64,000 nt of DNA from Caldicellulosiruptor kronotskyensis 2002 (GCF_000166775.1 NC_014720.1:955501-1019500); one strand, 5' to 3'. Shown: positions 8,790 through 18,208, counted from the first letter of the stretch. A program made the numbers and translations. Notes: generated from the sequence alone by a model not told the origin.

Positions 8790-8831
8790 TATAATAATGC
8801 AAGCAAATTATTACATACAAAGGGGTTGAAT

Positions 8832-9782
8832 ATGCTGATGAAGTTTTCTAAAAAGTTAGTTGCAATAGTTGTTTTAATTGCATTTGCGGTAGCTTTAATT
8901 CCATTTTATTCTCATGCTGCCGACTTTCCTGTCACAGTCAAGGATGGAAAAGGATATAGCATAACTGTAAAACAGAAACCTCAAAGGATTTTGTCGCTTG
9001 CGCTTCAGACAGATGAGATTTTGCTCAATATGGTGTCTGCTAACAGAATTGTTGGGCTTTCTATATTTGCTGATGACAAGAACAATTCGAATGTCGTAAA
9101 TCTTGCTAAGAATGTAAAAGGCAGATATTCGAGCAACGACATTGAAAAGATAATTGCGGCAAAACCTGACCTTGTGATAGTACCTTATTACATTGACAAG
9201 TCAAAGTACGACCTTTTGAAGAAAGGTCTTAAGTGTCCTATATATGTCAGCTTAAATCCAAATTCGATTGTAAATATCAAACAAGAGATTATAAATCTTT
9301 CAAAGCTAACTGGTGAAATCCAGAAAGGTCAGGCTCTTATAAAGTACATGGACGATAAAATTAATTTTGTGCAAAAAAAGGTAAAATACTTGAGAAAAAA
9401 GAAGTATGTGCTCTTTTACACATACTATTTCAACTCAACATATGGCAAAAATACAACCCAGCATGAGATAGCAAAGTATGCAGGGGTTATAAATATAGCA
9501 GCTGTTGCTGGATTGAAAGGCTGGCCAACTATCTCAAAAGAACAGATTTTGGAGTGGGACCCGGACATCATTGTTATTCCATCTGCGTCGTACAATCCAA
9601 AAAAGACTTCTCAGCAGTACGTAGAGGAGTTCAAAAAAGACCCTGCTTTCAAAAACCTGAAAGCTGTGAAGAACAACAGCGTAATTATTCTTGATGATAG
9701 GCACGTTCAAACAGTTTCGCACTATATTGTTGAAGGTATTTATGACTTGGCAAAAGCTGCATATCCGTATCTTTTCAAATAA
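8832..9782 (+). CDS. ABC transporter substrate-binding protein (FecB/BtuF-like)
   Basis: 316 residues from ATG 8832 (AAAGGGGTTG upstream). Signal peptide up to ~SHA-AD, then a class III periplasmic-binding fold (PF01497 pattern: PQRILSLALQTDEILLNM; IIAAKPDLVIV; WDPDIIVIPSAS). These bind iron chelates, haem or corrinoids. No lipobox is seen, which is unusual for a Gram-positive binding protein. It heads a binding protein-permease-ATPase-LUD set. Substrate cannot be decided; no cobalamin riboswitch or Fur box was recognised upstream. Confidence 0.9.
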   Translation: MLMKFSKKLVAIVVLIAFAVALIPFYSHAADFPVTVKDGKGYSITVKQKPQRILSLALQTDEILLNMVSANRIVGLSIFADDKNNSNVVNLAKNVKGRYSSNDIEKIIAAKPDLVIVPYYIDKSKYDLLKKGLKCPIYVSLNPNSIVNIKQEIINLSKLTGEIQKGQALIKYMDDKINFVQKKVKYLRKKKYVLFYTYYFNSTYGKNTTQHEIAKYAGVINIAAVAGLKGWPTISKEQILEWDPDIIVIPSASYNPKKTSQQYVEEFKKDPAFKNLKAVKNNSVIILDDRHVQTVSHYIVEGIYDLAKAAYPYLFK

Positions 9783-9805
9783 GGCTTTTATAAGTGGTGG
9801 TACAG

Positions 9806-10816
9806 TTGAAAAAGGTTTTGATTATTTTAGCTCTTCTGCTTTTGACAGTATTTATAATATCCATAGGGGTGGGAAGTGTTTTTATCCCTCCCCTTCGTGT
9901 TTTAAAGGCACTTTTATCGCTCATAGGTATAAGTTTTGGTCCTGCGAATGATATGGATTTGACAATTGTCGGGCAAATAAGACTTCCAAGAATAATAATT
10001 GCCATGATTGTTGGGATGAGCTTGAGCATAGCAGGTGCGCTTGTTCAAGGACTTTACAGAAATCCCATGGCAGACCCAGGAATTATCGGAACGTCAAGCG
10101 GTGCAAGTTTTGGTGCTATTGTTTGCATAGCCTTTTCGCTTAACACCATAAACATATTTTATTTACCATTGTTTGCTTTTGCAGGTGCGTTTTTGATTTC
10201 GTTTTTAGTGTACAGGCTTTCAACCAAGAACAACAAAACGCCCATTACAAGCCTCATTTTAATTGGTATTGCAGTTTCAACCTTTGTGTCTTCCATAAAC
10301 TCTTTGATTCTTTCAAACATAAATCAGTATCAGGTAAGCGAATATATATTTTGGATGCTCGGTAGTTTAGACGGTCGAAGCTGGGTGCATGTGAAGATTA
10401 GCTTTGTTCCTCTTTGTATTTTGATACTGTGCTCTTTGCTATTTGCAAAGAGGATAAACATTTTGATACTTGGAGAGGAAGAAAGCTTTACAATTGGGGT
10501 AAATCCAGAAAAGCTGAAAAAAACCTTGCTTTTTCTTGTTTCGCTCATAACGGGGATAGCGGTTTCTGTCTCAGGACCAATCAGCTTTGTTGGGCTAATT
10601 GTCCCCCACATGCTCAGACTCATTGTTGGAAACGATTATAGAAGGCTGATACCTGCTTCGGTTCTGAGTGGTGGAATATTTTTGATTGTGTGTGATACAA
10701 TTGCAAGAGTATTGTTTTCACCAGTTGAAGTAAAGGTTGGGGTTATAACCTCTTTAGTAGGGGTACCATACTTTCTGTACCTTCTGAAAAAGAGTGAAAA
10801 TGAGGTGAGTGTATAG
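9806..10816 (+). CDS. FecCD-family ABC permease
   Basis: About 336 residues. TTG 9806 is preferred (GGTGG just upstream, MKKVLIILALLLL N-terminus); GTG 9794 is possible. Many hydrophobic spans and family motifs: RLPRIIIAMIVGMSLSIAG, QGLYRNPMADPGIIGTSSGA, and GPISFVGLIVPHMLR. Imports iron-siderophore, haem or cobalamin with its neighbours. Confidence 0.93.
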   Translation: MKKVLIILALLLLTVFIISIGVGSVFIPPLRVLKALLSLIGISFGPANDMDLTIVGQIRLPRIIIAMIVGMSLSIAGALVQGLYRNPMADPGIIGTSSGASFGAIVCIAFSLNTINIFYLPLFAFAGAFLISFLVYRLSTKNNKTPITSLILIGIAVSTFVSSINSLILSNINQYQVSEYIFWMLGSLDGRSWVHVKISFVPLCILILCSLLFAKRINILILGEEESFTIGVNPEKLKKTLLFLVSLITGIAVSVSGPISFVGLIVPHMLRLIVGNDYRRLIPASVLSGGIFLIVCDTIARVLFSPVEVKVGVITSLVGVPYFLYLLKKSENEVSV

Positions 10817-10820
10817 AATA

Positions 10821-12071
10821 ATGCCTCTTTTTGTTGAGAACCTTAAATGCGGCTACTCTTATCCCATTGTTGAGGTAGATGGAAGGCTTAAGTTCGAAGA
10901 AGGAAAAGTCTATGGATTTGTTGGACCAAACGGAAGTGGTAAAAGTACACTGATAAAAGCTTTAGCAGGACTTGTCAAAATTTTTGAAGGAAAAATCTAT
11001 TTTGATAATATGCAACTTAGCCAACTTTCTGATATAGAAAGGGCTAAGCTTATCTCGTATATGCCACAACATGTATTTTCAAACTTTCCTTTTACAGTCC
11101 TTGATGTTGTTATGATGGGAAGATTTCCTTATGAAAAGAGTAAATTTTTAAACAGCAAAGAAAGTAGAACAATTGCAGAGAAGAAAATAAAACAGGTTGA
11201 ACTTTCAAGTAAAAAATTTTCGAGCATATTAAGGATATCAGGTGGTGAGAGACAAAGAACATCTTTTGCTCGTGTACTTGCTCAGGATACTAAAGTTTTA
11301 CTTTTGGACGAGCCGAACTCAAATTTAGACATCTCTCATCAGGAAAAGATACTGAGGCTTGTAAGAGAAGAAGCGTGTTCTGGGAAGATAGTCATAATGG
11401 CAATTCATAATCTGAAGATTGCAGCAAAAGTGTGTGACAGCATCATTATGATGAAAGATGGCAGAGTTGTGGATATTGGAAGACCTGATGAGGTTTTAAC
11501 TCAGGAGAATATAAGAAAAGTATATGAAGTTGATGCAGTTGTTTACAAAAATCCTTTCGGTATATTTGACATAGAGCTTATCCAGACAGACGTTCCAAAA
11601 ACTTTTCATGTTCATGTTGTATCAGGAGGTGGAAGTGCACAGCTTCTTTATAAAATGCTAATTGAAATGGGATGCAGGGTGACAACAGGCGTTCTTTCCA
11701 CAAACGATACAGACTTTGAAACAGCTCAACTTTTTTCCATCTATACAGTTTTTACAAAACCTTTTATGCCAATTGGAGAAAAAGAGTACATCGAAAACAT
11801 TCAGCTTATCAAGAAAGCAGACCTGTGTGTGCTGTGCAACATTCCATTTGGTGTTCAAAACTTAAAAAACTTAGAGGCACTTAAATTTGCTAATCATCTT
11901 TGTATAATTGAAGAAGAGGATATTTCAAAACGTGATTTCACAGGTGGTTTGGCAACTAAACTTTACAATTGCTTGAGGGAAAAAGCGTTAGTTTTTTCAA
12001 GCATTGAGAGCTTGAAAGATTATATCTTAAAAGAGACAAACGATAAAATGTCAAGGGGTGATTTAAAATGA
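10821..12071 (+). CDS. ABC transporter ATPase with extra C-terminal domain
   Basis: 416 residues from ATG 10821 (GTG 10809 possible). Walker A GPNGSGKST, Q-loop MPQHVFSN, signature ISGGERQR, Walker B VLLLDEP and a switch-region MAIHNLKI; the core is ~250 residues. After it comes ~160 residues (PKTFHVHVVSGGGSAQLLY to SSIESLKDYIL) outside the normal FecE/BtuD length of ~260, with an alternating alpha/beta look. That domain is not identified. The stop overlaps the next ATG (ATGA). Confidence 0.92.
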   Translation: MPLFVENLKCGYSYPIVEVDGRLKFEEGKVYGFVGPNGSGKSTLIKALAGLVKIFEGKIYFDNMQLSQLSDIERAKLISYMPQHVFSNFPFTVLDVVMMGRFPYEKSKFLNSKESRTIAEKKIKQVELSSKKFSSILRISGGERQRTSFARVLAQDTKVLLLDEPNSNLDISHQEKILRLVREEACSGKIVIMAIHNLKIAAKVCDSIIMMKDGRVVDIGRPDEVLTQENIRKVYEVDAVVYKNPFGIFDIELIQTDVPKTFHVHVVSGGGSAQLLYKMLIEMGCRVTTGVLSTNDTDFETAQLFSIYTVFTKPFMPIGEKEYIENIQLIKKADLCVLCNIPFGVQNLKNLEALKFANHLCIIEEEDISKRDFTGGLATKLYNCLREKALVFSSIESLKDYILKETNDKMSRGDLK

Positions 12072-12709
12072 ATCCACACAAGGCATGGTGGATAGATACA
12101 AACTTTGAAACTGTAAAGAAAAACTTGGAAGTAAGAAACTTTGAATGTTTTATTGTCGAGAAAAAAGAAGATGTTGTGCCTCTTTTAGAAAAGCTCATTT
12201 CAAAAGGCAGTGTGGTATCGTGCGGTGGGTCAATGACACTTTTTGAGTGTGGTGTGATAGATTTTCTGAGAAATGGCAATTACAACTTTTTGGACAGATA
12301 CAAAGAAGGTATAACACCTGAGGAGCTTGGTGAGATTTACAGAAAATCTTTCTGGGCTGACTACTATCTTATGTCAACAAACGCAATAACACTTGACGGA
12401 AAACTCATAAACATAGATGGAAATGGCAACAGACTTGCAGCGCTTCTTTTTGGTCCTAAAAATGTAATAGTGATTGCCGGTAAGAACAAGCTTGTTTTAA
12501 ACGAAGAGCAAGGTTTGCTGAGGGTAAGGAACATAGCATCTCCTATGAACTCAAAAAGACTTTCTCGAAACACACCATGTACTCAGGATGGAAAATGCCA
12601 TGATTGTTTAAGTTTTGAGTGCATCTGCAGCCATATTGTTGTAACAAGAAGGTCTCCTGCAAAGGGAAGAATCAAGGTTGTGCTTGTCAAAGAAGACTTA
12701 GGTTTTTAA
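12068..12709 (+). CDS. LUD-domain (LutC-like) protein
   Basis: 213 residues, coupled to the ABC ATPase by a 4-bp overlap. SCGGSMTLFECGVIDFLR, LMSTNAITLDGKLINIDG and FGPKNVIVIAGKNKLV are typical LUD (DUF162) segments. A cysteine group near the C-terminus (CTQDGKCHDCLSFECIC) may bind metal. The family includes lactate-utilisation proteins; in this operon the job is unknown. Confidence 0.88.
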   Translation: MNPHKAWWIDTNFETVKKNLEVRNFECFIVEKKEDVVPLLEKLISKGSVVSCGGSMTLFECGVIDFLRNGNYNFLDRYKEGITPEELGEIYRKSFWADYYLMSTNAITLDGKLINIDGNGNRLAALLFGPKNVIVIAGKNKLVLNEEQGLLRVRNIASPMNSKRLSRNTPCTQDGKCHDCLSFECICSHIVVTRRSPAKGRIKVVLVKEDLGF

Positions 12710-12763
12710 AAATATCGTTGTAATATTTTAGAAATATTCGCGTAACAATTCTGTAAAAAAGGG

Positions 12764-12793
12764 TTGACAGAATAAAGTGACTTGTAATAAAAT
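12764..12793 (+). promoter_or_regulatory. SigmaA-type promoter for riboswitch-controlled NlpC/P60 gene
   Basis: TTGACA (12764-12769), 18-bp spacer, TAAAAT (12788-12793). Transcription would start near 12800, just before the c-di-AMP aptamer. Confidence 0.6.
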
Positions 12794-12813
12794 AATATCA
12801 TCAAAATAATAAA

Positions 12814-12965
12814 CTTCATAGGCTGAATGTCTGAGCAAATTGTAAAAATTGCTCAGACAGCGGGAGACCCAAAGTAAGTCAGGGGTGAATCGGCAAGAAA
12901 GAATTTGCCGTAGGGATAGCCTTCTTGTCCCGAACCCGTCAGCTAATCCCGTAAGCCTCAAGAAG
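12814..12965 (+). ncRNA. ydaO/yuaA c-di-AMP riboswitch
   Basis: The leader contains the conserved ydaO blocks in order: GGCTGAAT (12821), GCGGGAGACCCA (12859), GGGGTGAATC (12882), AGGGATAG, CCCGAACCCGTCAGCTAA (12929) and CCCGTAAGCC. P1 pairs AGGCT 12820-12824 with AGCCT 12954-12958. The class binds c-di-AMP and typically turns off cell-wall hydrolase and osmolyte genes, and the next gene is an NlpC/P60 hydrolase. The gene's ribosome binding site (AGAAGGGAG, 12961-12969) overlaps the 3' edge of the aptamer, which points to translational control here. Confidence 0.93.
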
Positions 12966-12976
12966 GGAGTTTTTGT

Positions 12977-13936
12977 ATGAATCTAAAAAGTTTAATAGCT
13001 ATAATTCTTGGAATTTTTTTGATGTTTTTTTCTGCAAAGGCCTTTGCCCAGTCAGCCCAGGCAAAATCTACAATAAATATAAGAAGTGCACCTTCAACAA
13101 GTAGTAAGGTTTTAGGTGTTTTTCCCAAAGGGTTTAAAGCCCAGGTTTTGTCAAATGCAGGTGGATGGGTAAAGATTTCGTATGATGGAATTGTTGGGTA
13201 TGTAAAGTCTGATTACATAACTATTACAAATGGAAAAAGGAGCGCAGTTTCAAATACTTCAAGGGCAAGTGTTGCAAAAACGCCTGCTAAAGCTGCGCAA
13301 GCTACAGTTTTAAAAGACAATGCGCGACTGAGAACTGATATGTCAACCACATCAAAGGTGCTAAAGACATTAAAAAATGGTAGCAAGGTGTATGTCCTGT
13401 CAAGAGAACAAAATGGCTGGGTGAAGGTAAAGACGCTTGATGGCACAGTAGGATATATGGCTTATTACCTTTTGAAGATGCCATCGCAGCTTGTATCAAA
13501 AACAGTGTCACGTGGTGGGTTTGAAAGAAGTCAAGTAGAAACTTTTACAAATCTTAGCTTGGCACAGAGAATTTTGGAATTTGCTCAAAGATTTCGTGGT
13601 ATAAGATACTCATACGGTGGAACATCGCCATCAACTGGTTTTGACTGTTCAGGATTTGTTCAGTTTGTGTTCAAAAACTTTGGAATAAATTTAGAAAGAA
13701 CAGCAGCTGACATGGCAAAAACAAATGGTGTGAGAGTTTCATATAGTGAAATTAAACCGGGAGATTTGCTTTTCTTTGACACAGATGGCGGGAAAAATTA
13801 TATAAATCATGTTGGCATATATTTAGGTGGTGGCAAGTTCATTCATGCATCAAGTGCAAGGGGACGTGTAACAGAAACTGACCTAAATTCATATTATGGA
13901 AGATTTTTTATGATGGCAAAAAGAGTCATAAGATGA
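12977..13936 (+). CDS. Secreted SH3-SH3-NlpC/P60 peptidoglycan endopeptidase
   Basis: 319 residues. Signal peptide ~1-25 (cleaves near AFAQS), two bacterial SH3 domains (~28-80 and ~110-163; SAPSTSSKVLGVF and TDMSTTSKVLKTL), then an NlpC/P60 domain (~190-319). The catalytic Cys224 is in GFDCSGFVQF; His278 (NHVGIYLGGG) and His290 (FIHASS) complete the site. It cuts peptide stems of peptidoglycan outside the cell. Controlled by the c-di-AMP riboswitch directly upstream. Confidence 0.95.
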   Translation: MNLKSLIAIILGIFLMFFSAKAFAQSAQAKSTINIRSAPSTSSKVLGVFPKGFKAQVLSNAGGWVKISYDGIVGYVKSDYITITNGKRSAVSNTSRASVAKTPAKAAQATVLKDNARLRTDMSTTSKVLKTLKNGSKVYVLSREQNGWVKVKTLDGTVGYMAYYLLKMPSQLVSKTVSRGGFERSQVETFTNLSLAQRILEFAQRFRGIRYSYGGTSPSTGFDCSGFVQFVFKNFGINLERTAADMAKTNGVRVSYSEIKPGDLLFFDTDGGKNYINHVGIYLGGGKFIHASSARGRVTETDLNSYYGRFFMMAKRVIR

Positions 13937-13942
13937 AAGTAA

Positions 13943-13986
13943 AAAGGGGCTTTTTCCTGAAAATCAGAAAGGAAGAAGCCCCTTTC
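13943..13986. terminator. Bidirectional terminator between convergent genes
   Basis: AAAGGGGCTTTTTCC pairs with GGAAGAAGCCCCTTT around a short loop. T-rich runs occur on both sides, so it can serve both the NlpC/P60 gene and the convergent gene at 14004. Confidence 0.8.
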
Positions 13987-14003
13987 AAGTTTAAAAGTGC
14001 TTT

Positions 14004-14903
14004 TTACTTTTTTATCAAAGGCAAAATCAGGTTTTTGACATCTTCCTCGTTTTCAATGGTAACGTCAACTTTCTTGAGCTGCCAAACCTCATTATGAGAA
14101 ATTTCTTCGCCCGGTGCAACAAGGTAAAGTGGACTTAGAGTTTCCATCTCAAGCATGAAATCGGTTGTATATGTTTCGTAAGAACATCCAAAGTCAGGGT
14201 ACTCTGCACCGTCTACATGTTTGTATTGTTTTATAAACAGATTACCATCATTTAAATAACAAGCCCATCCATCCAAATTTGGATATCCAATCTTAAACGG
14301 TGGCTTGCAGTTTTTATCCTGTTTTAGAATAATAAAATCCTCTCCCCACAAGACTCTGTGGTCGTTAAGTTTTGTATATGGCCACATGACCAAAGGATAG
14401 CTTGGTAAAAGTCCTGTATCAATCTTTGGAATTGGCATGACCTCAACTCCACCAGGTGCCATTACAGAAAGCGCCCAAATTGCGAACTTAACTTCAAAAA
14501 GACCATTGTTCTTGATTTTATACGTAACATAAGCTTCTGGTTCGGTTGGGTGAAACTTAAGTTCAATAGTTTTTTGCAAAAATGTAGTGGTTTCTGTGGG
14601 CTGTTTTAGAATTATACCGTTTTCAACAATTTCAAAATCAATTTTTTGGTTATCAGGGAAATATGTGCGCTCAATAGCTTCCGGACTGTGCCACAGTCTT
14701 GTTCCGCCGTATATTCTCCACTCATCACCCCCAACTTTTCCTGCCTGTTCTTCTACCACGCAAAAGACATTTTTGTCACCTTCAAATCCAAAATGAATTA
14801 TTCTTGGACCCACATCTGTTGTGACAATCGCTTCAATTTTTCCGTTAGAGATTTTATAACAGTTTTCCCAGCCCATATATTCGACTTTTTTTACCTCAAC
14901 CAT
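14004..14903 (-). CDS. Aldose 1-epimerase-like / DUF4380-type protein
   Basis: 299 residues from ATG 14903 (AAAAGG and GGGGG upstream; the upstream TTG would place the ribosome binding site in the protein). The pattern is beta-rich and galactose-mutarotase-like: VTTDVGPRIIHFGF near the start, GGTRLWHSPE, KIKNNGLFEVKFAIWALSVMAPGG. Such proteins bind sugars or act on anomers; no signal peptide, so cytosolic. Exact reaction unknown. It is alone on this strand. Confidence 0.75.
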   Translation of the reverse strand: MVEVKKVEYMGWENCYKISNGKIEAIVTTDVGPRIIHFGFEGDKNVFCVVEEQAGKVGGDEWRIYGGTRLWHSPEAIERTYFPDNQKIDFEIVENGIILKQPTETTTFLQKTIELKFHPTEPEAYVTYKIKNNGLFEVKFAIWALSVMAPGGVEVMPIPKIDTGLLPSYPLVMWPYTKLNDHRVLWGEDFIILKQDKNCKPPFKIGYPNLDGWACYLNDGNLFIKQYKHVDGAEYPDFGCSYETYTTDFMLEMETLSPLYLVAPGEEISHNEVWQLKKVDVTIENEEDVKNLILPLIKK

Positions 14904-14933
14904 TTTTAACCTTTTCCCCCTTCTCAATTTATT

Positions 14934-14962
14934 TTGAAAAATATACAGGGTTAGAATATAAT
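14934..14962 (+). promoter_or_regulatory. Probable promoter for yqeG-aroE
   Basis: TTGAAA (14934-14939), 17-bp spacer, TATAAT (14957-14962) in the divergent gap. The pattern is good but the region is AT-rich, so chance matches are easy. Confidence 0.4.
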
Positions 14963-15077
14963 TAAATTATACCTTATCAGGTTGTATTTTCACAAATCAA
15001 AAAACAAAAAAGTTGTGTAGATTCATTTTTTCTTTGACAATTTTTAGATGGTAAAAGGGAGAGAAAGGGCAGAGAAG

Positions 15078-15587
15078 ATGCTAAAAAAATTCAAGCCTGA
15101 TATGATATGCAAAAGTATATTGGATATTGACCTTGAAACTCTTCTAAAAAGAGGAATAAACTATCTCATTATCGACATAGACAACACCATAGTTGCGTGG
15201 GGTGAATTTGAGGTAAGAGACGAGATTATTGAGTGGCTTGAAAAGGCTCAAAAGATGGGATTTAAAATTTGCCTTGTTTCGAACAACCAGAAGGATAGAG
15301 TCAAAAAAATAGAAAGTATGCTTGGCATTCCTGCCATCTATAATGCTAAAAAGCCTTTGAAATCTGGATTTTTAAAAGCATCGCAGTTGCTTCATCAGGG
15401 CAAGAAAAATAATCAAACAGCTGTGATAGGTGACCAGTTTTTTACAGATGTCATAGGTGCAAAAAGGTTAAAACTCTTTGTGATTTTGGTAAGGCCAATG
15501 AAAGAAAAGGAGTTTTTTGTAACAAGGATAAACAGGATTTTTGAAAAGAAAATATTAAAGTACTACGAAAAGGATGAGAGGGAATGA
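15078..15587 (+). CDS. yqeG: YqeG-family HAD phosphatase
   Basis: 169 residues from ATG 15078, preferred over ATG 15048 because known YqeG proteins begin close to the LKKFKPD segment and GGGAGAGAAAGGG lies upstream. HAD motif I is DIDNT (LIIDIDNTIVAWG), motif II LVSNNQ, then KPLKSGF and GDQFFTDVIGA. It overlaps aroE by 4 bp. YqeG beside aroE is a common Firmicute arrangement; the substrate is not firmly known. Confidence 0.9.
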   Translation: MLKKFKPDMICKSILDIDLETLLKRGINYLIIDIDNTIVAWGEFEVRDEIIEWLEKAQKMGFKICLVSNNQKDRVKKIESMLGIPAIYNAKKPLKSGFLKASQLLHQGKKNNQTAVIGDQFFTDVIGAKRLKLFVILVRPMKEKEFFVTRINRIFEKKILKYYEKDERE

Positions 15588-16450
15588 AAAAGCTTTTTTT
15601 GATTGGCAAGAGCTTAAAACACTCAATTTCACCTTTTATTCATAACAGGATTCTTTCTGAGTTTGATATTGATGCGATTTATTCAAATTTAGAACTTCTT
15701 GACACTGAAAAGCTAAAAGAATTTGTTGAGATGGTGAGAAAAGATGAGGATGTTGTTGGATTTAACATAACAATCCCATACAAGGAAGATATTTTAAAGT
15801 TTTGTGATGAAGTCTCAGAAGATGTCAGAATAATAAAAGCGGCAAATACAGTGAAAAAAGAAAATGAGAAGCTTTTGGCTTACAATACAGACTGGATAGG
15901 TTTTAAAAGAAGCTTGGAGGATATGGAAGTTGATGTGAAAGACAAGAAGATATTGGTACTTGGTAGCGGTGGTGCGGCAAAAGCTTGCATCTATGGACTA
16001 TACAGGATGGGGGCAGAAGAGGTTTTTGTTGCAAACAGAACATATGAAAAGGCAGAAAGTTTAAAAGAGACTTTTCAAAACATTTTAAAAATTGTTCCAG
16101 TTGAGTGGATAAGAAGATATGAATTTAAATACGATATAATTATTAACACAACATCTGTGGGAATGTTTCCGAATATTGAAAGCAGTCCTTTTGACTTTGA
16201 AAACTATGTGGCTGGCATACCAGTTTTTGTATATGATATGATATACAATCCTCTTAAAACTGCTTTTTTAAAGGAAGCTGAAAAAAAAGGGATAAAGATT
16301 GAAAATGGACTTAAGATGCTTGTATACCAAGCAATTGAAGCTGAAAAGATTTGGTTTGATATTGTAAATCTTTCTCCAAATTTTTTACTTGAAATCCTAA
16401 ATGATACAGAGAAAAATTTTGGCTTGGGAATATATAAGGTTATAGGGTAG
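15584..16450 (+). CDS. aroE: Shikimate dehydrogenase
   Basis: 288 residues. Reduces 3-dehydroshikimate to shikimate with NADPH in aromatic amino-acid synthesis. Shikimate-binding SISPFIHN at ~14-21, catalytic Lys67 in NITIPYKE and Asp103 in NTDWIGF, NADP loop GSGGAAKA, and NRTYEKAE. The ATG overlaps the yqeG stop. Confidence 0.96.
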   Translation: MKKLFLIGKSLKHSISPFIHNRILSEFDIDAIYSNLELLDTEKLKEFVEMVRKDEDVVGFNITIPYKEDILKFCDEVSEDVRIIKAANTVKKENEKLLAYNTDWIGFKRSLEDMEVDVKDKKILVLGSGGAAKACIYGLYRMGAEEVFVANRTYEKAESLKETFQNILKIVPVEWIRRYEFKYDIIINTTSVGMFPNIESSPFDFENYVAGIPVFVYDMIYNPLKTAFLKEAEKKGIKIENGLKMLVYQAIEAEKIWFDIVNLSPNFLLEILNDTEKNFGLGIYKVIG

Positions 16451-16992
16451 GGTATTAAGACATATAAGAGGCATGTAAGTTGGAAGTGGGTTGCTCAATT
16501 AAGAGAGGTATGTAACAAAAAACGATAAGTAGCATATTTCTCCCATATATGTTAATATAATTTGCAATAACCTTTATATTATTGGAAAATCATTTTTTCA
16601 ACAAGCTATTACATTCCCTGAAAACACAGAATATTAACACTTTCGGGAACTATATCCTAAAACTTTTTCTTGTTAGAGCAAAAATCTATAGTAATAAAAT
16701 AACAAAAAGAGAAATACCAATAATAAAGCAACAATGTACTCAAAAATATTTTTACATGTTTTTATGAATACTTTCATTATTTGTCTCCATTTTAGTAATC
16801 ACCCAGAATTTATATAAAATATAGTTTACTACTTGAGCACATAAAGTTGCAAATATTTTTGTAATTATAATTGAATTTTACAGATATAGCCTTGAAAGTT
16901 TTATAATTACAATTGAGAGTAGCAATGAGATAATATTTGTAATGGTGGACTTTGCTACTTTTAGTATTATTATACGTCATTTTGTTCTATTT
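16451..16992. other. AT-rich gap without recognised gene
   Basis: About 540 bp between aroE and an IS relic. I see no ORF with a good ribosome binding site, no RNA gene and no clear terminator. A 61-codon ORF inside looks random. Confidence 0.5.
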
Positions 16993-17869
16993 TCAAATGT
17001 CCACTTTTTGTTCATCAAAAAGGCATTTGGTGAAGACATATTTACCACCTAATTTATTACAGAATAGAAAATAAAAAGTTCCTACTTTCTTTAATAAGTC
17101 TTCAAGAAGTAAAGTAGGGAACTGAAATACATGGGAGGGGACAAGAGTTTTAGAATCTATGAATTTTTCAAATGGTGTCCTCCCATTCATACCTTTACCA
17201 TTATGAGGTCTAAAAAAGTTCCACGTATTCTGCCACTTTTGAGCTCGTTGAATAAAGTCATTTTGTTTTTACATCTTTCGGCATGAATCATTAAAAAATA
17301 TTTGTCATCTGCTCCATGTGAAATTTCAATTAATCCCATAAGATGTTTTACTCTTGTTGCAATGTCTATCATGTTCCGCTCATAGCAAGGTAAATTGTGT
17401 TTTTTCATACATTAATATACCTCTTCAGGAAGATTGTCTTTATCTAAAAGATGTTTTGTATCAAGTTGAAATTCAGAAAATGGAATGAGTGTTTCATAAT
17501 CGTACAAACTTCTTTCACCCTTTTTGTCTTTCTTGATTTTCTTGGTATAGTATTTCTTTTGAGAATAGACTTTATTGTATTTTCGCTTATTTTAATACCA
17601 TATTTTCTGAGCAGGTAAAGAGACAAACATCTGTATCAGAAGATAGTTCTTTTAGATTCCTCGATAATGAGATTTTCAAGTTCAGTAGAAAGTTTTCTGG
17701 GGCAAGTTTTAGGTTTTCTTGATTTATCCTCAAGGGGACCATATATTGCTCTTCTGACAGTATGCCTTGATATACCTAATATTTTAGCAGTTCTTGATAC
17801 GTTTTTGTTATTATTTTCAAACACTTTTCGGATTAATTCCCTTGCTTTTTCGGAAGATATTTTTCTCAT
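16993..17869 (-). pseudogene. Decayed transposase, possibly IS481/IS30-like (HTH plus integrase relic)
   Basis: Reverse-strand fragments in successive frames read as one broken transposase from 17869 down: an N-terminal helix-turn-helix (KNVSRTAKILGISRHTVRR), a second segment (LLRKYGIKISENTIKSILKR), a middle piece and a C-terminal integrase-like tail containing NGRTPFEKFI. Each junction is a frameshift or stop. A more decayed relative of the N-terminal part lies at 38961-39140. It is inactive. Confidence 0.75.
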
Positions 17870-17895
17870 TTCATGATATGATATAATATTTATAG

Positions 17896-17992
17896 TAGGC
17901 TGTCCTCCTATCCTGGTTAGTTTTTTGATTTTTCTTTTGGATGGGAGATTACACTTTTTAATTAATATTCATGTCAGGATGGAGGCAGCCTC
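17896..17992. repeat. Imperfect inverted repeat beside the IS relic
   Basis: AGGCTGTCCTCCTATCCTGG (from 17897) is mirrored by CAGGATGGAGGCAGCCT (from 17975), arms of ~20 bp with mismatches. It sits at the 5' end of the transposase relic and may be an IS end or an old terminator. The rest of the 17870-18208 gap holds only the pilus promoter. Confidence 0.4.
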
Positions 17993-18100
17993 AATTCTTT
18001 TTATGAGTTTCTCCTTACTATTTTCGCACATTCTTTCGCTGTGGTAAATATCTTTACACCTATTCGAGTGAGTATTCGAGTTTATCACAAATTTTTTTAA

Positions 18101-18129
18101 TTGCACAATTAATTTAACCATAGTATAAT
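18101..18129 (+). promoter_or_regulatory. SigmaA-type promoter for the type IV pilus operon
   Basis: TTGCAC (18101-18106), 17-bp spacer, TATAAT (18124-18129), ~80 bp upstream of the first small gene. No riboswitch is seen in this short leader. Confidence 0.6.
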
Positions 18130-18208
18130 AAAAAGTAAGAAAATGTGTAAATTTATTTGCAAAAGGTTCACAAAAATATATGAAAAATATTCGAGGGGGT
18201 ACAGGTGA

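Noticed and set aside
8790-8831. Searched for a cobalamin riboswitch or Fur box before the ABC importer
   Set aside because: The gap is only ~40 bp and contains no B12-box or iron-box pattern.
16582-16767. 61-codon forward ORF after aroE
   Set aside because: No ribosome binding site, AT-rich random composition, no family pattern.
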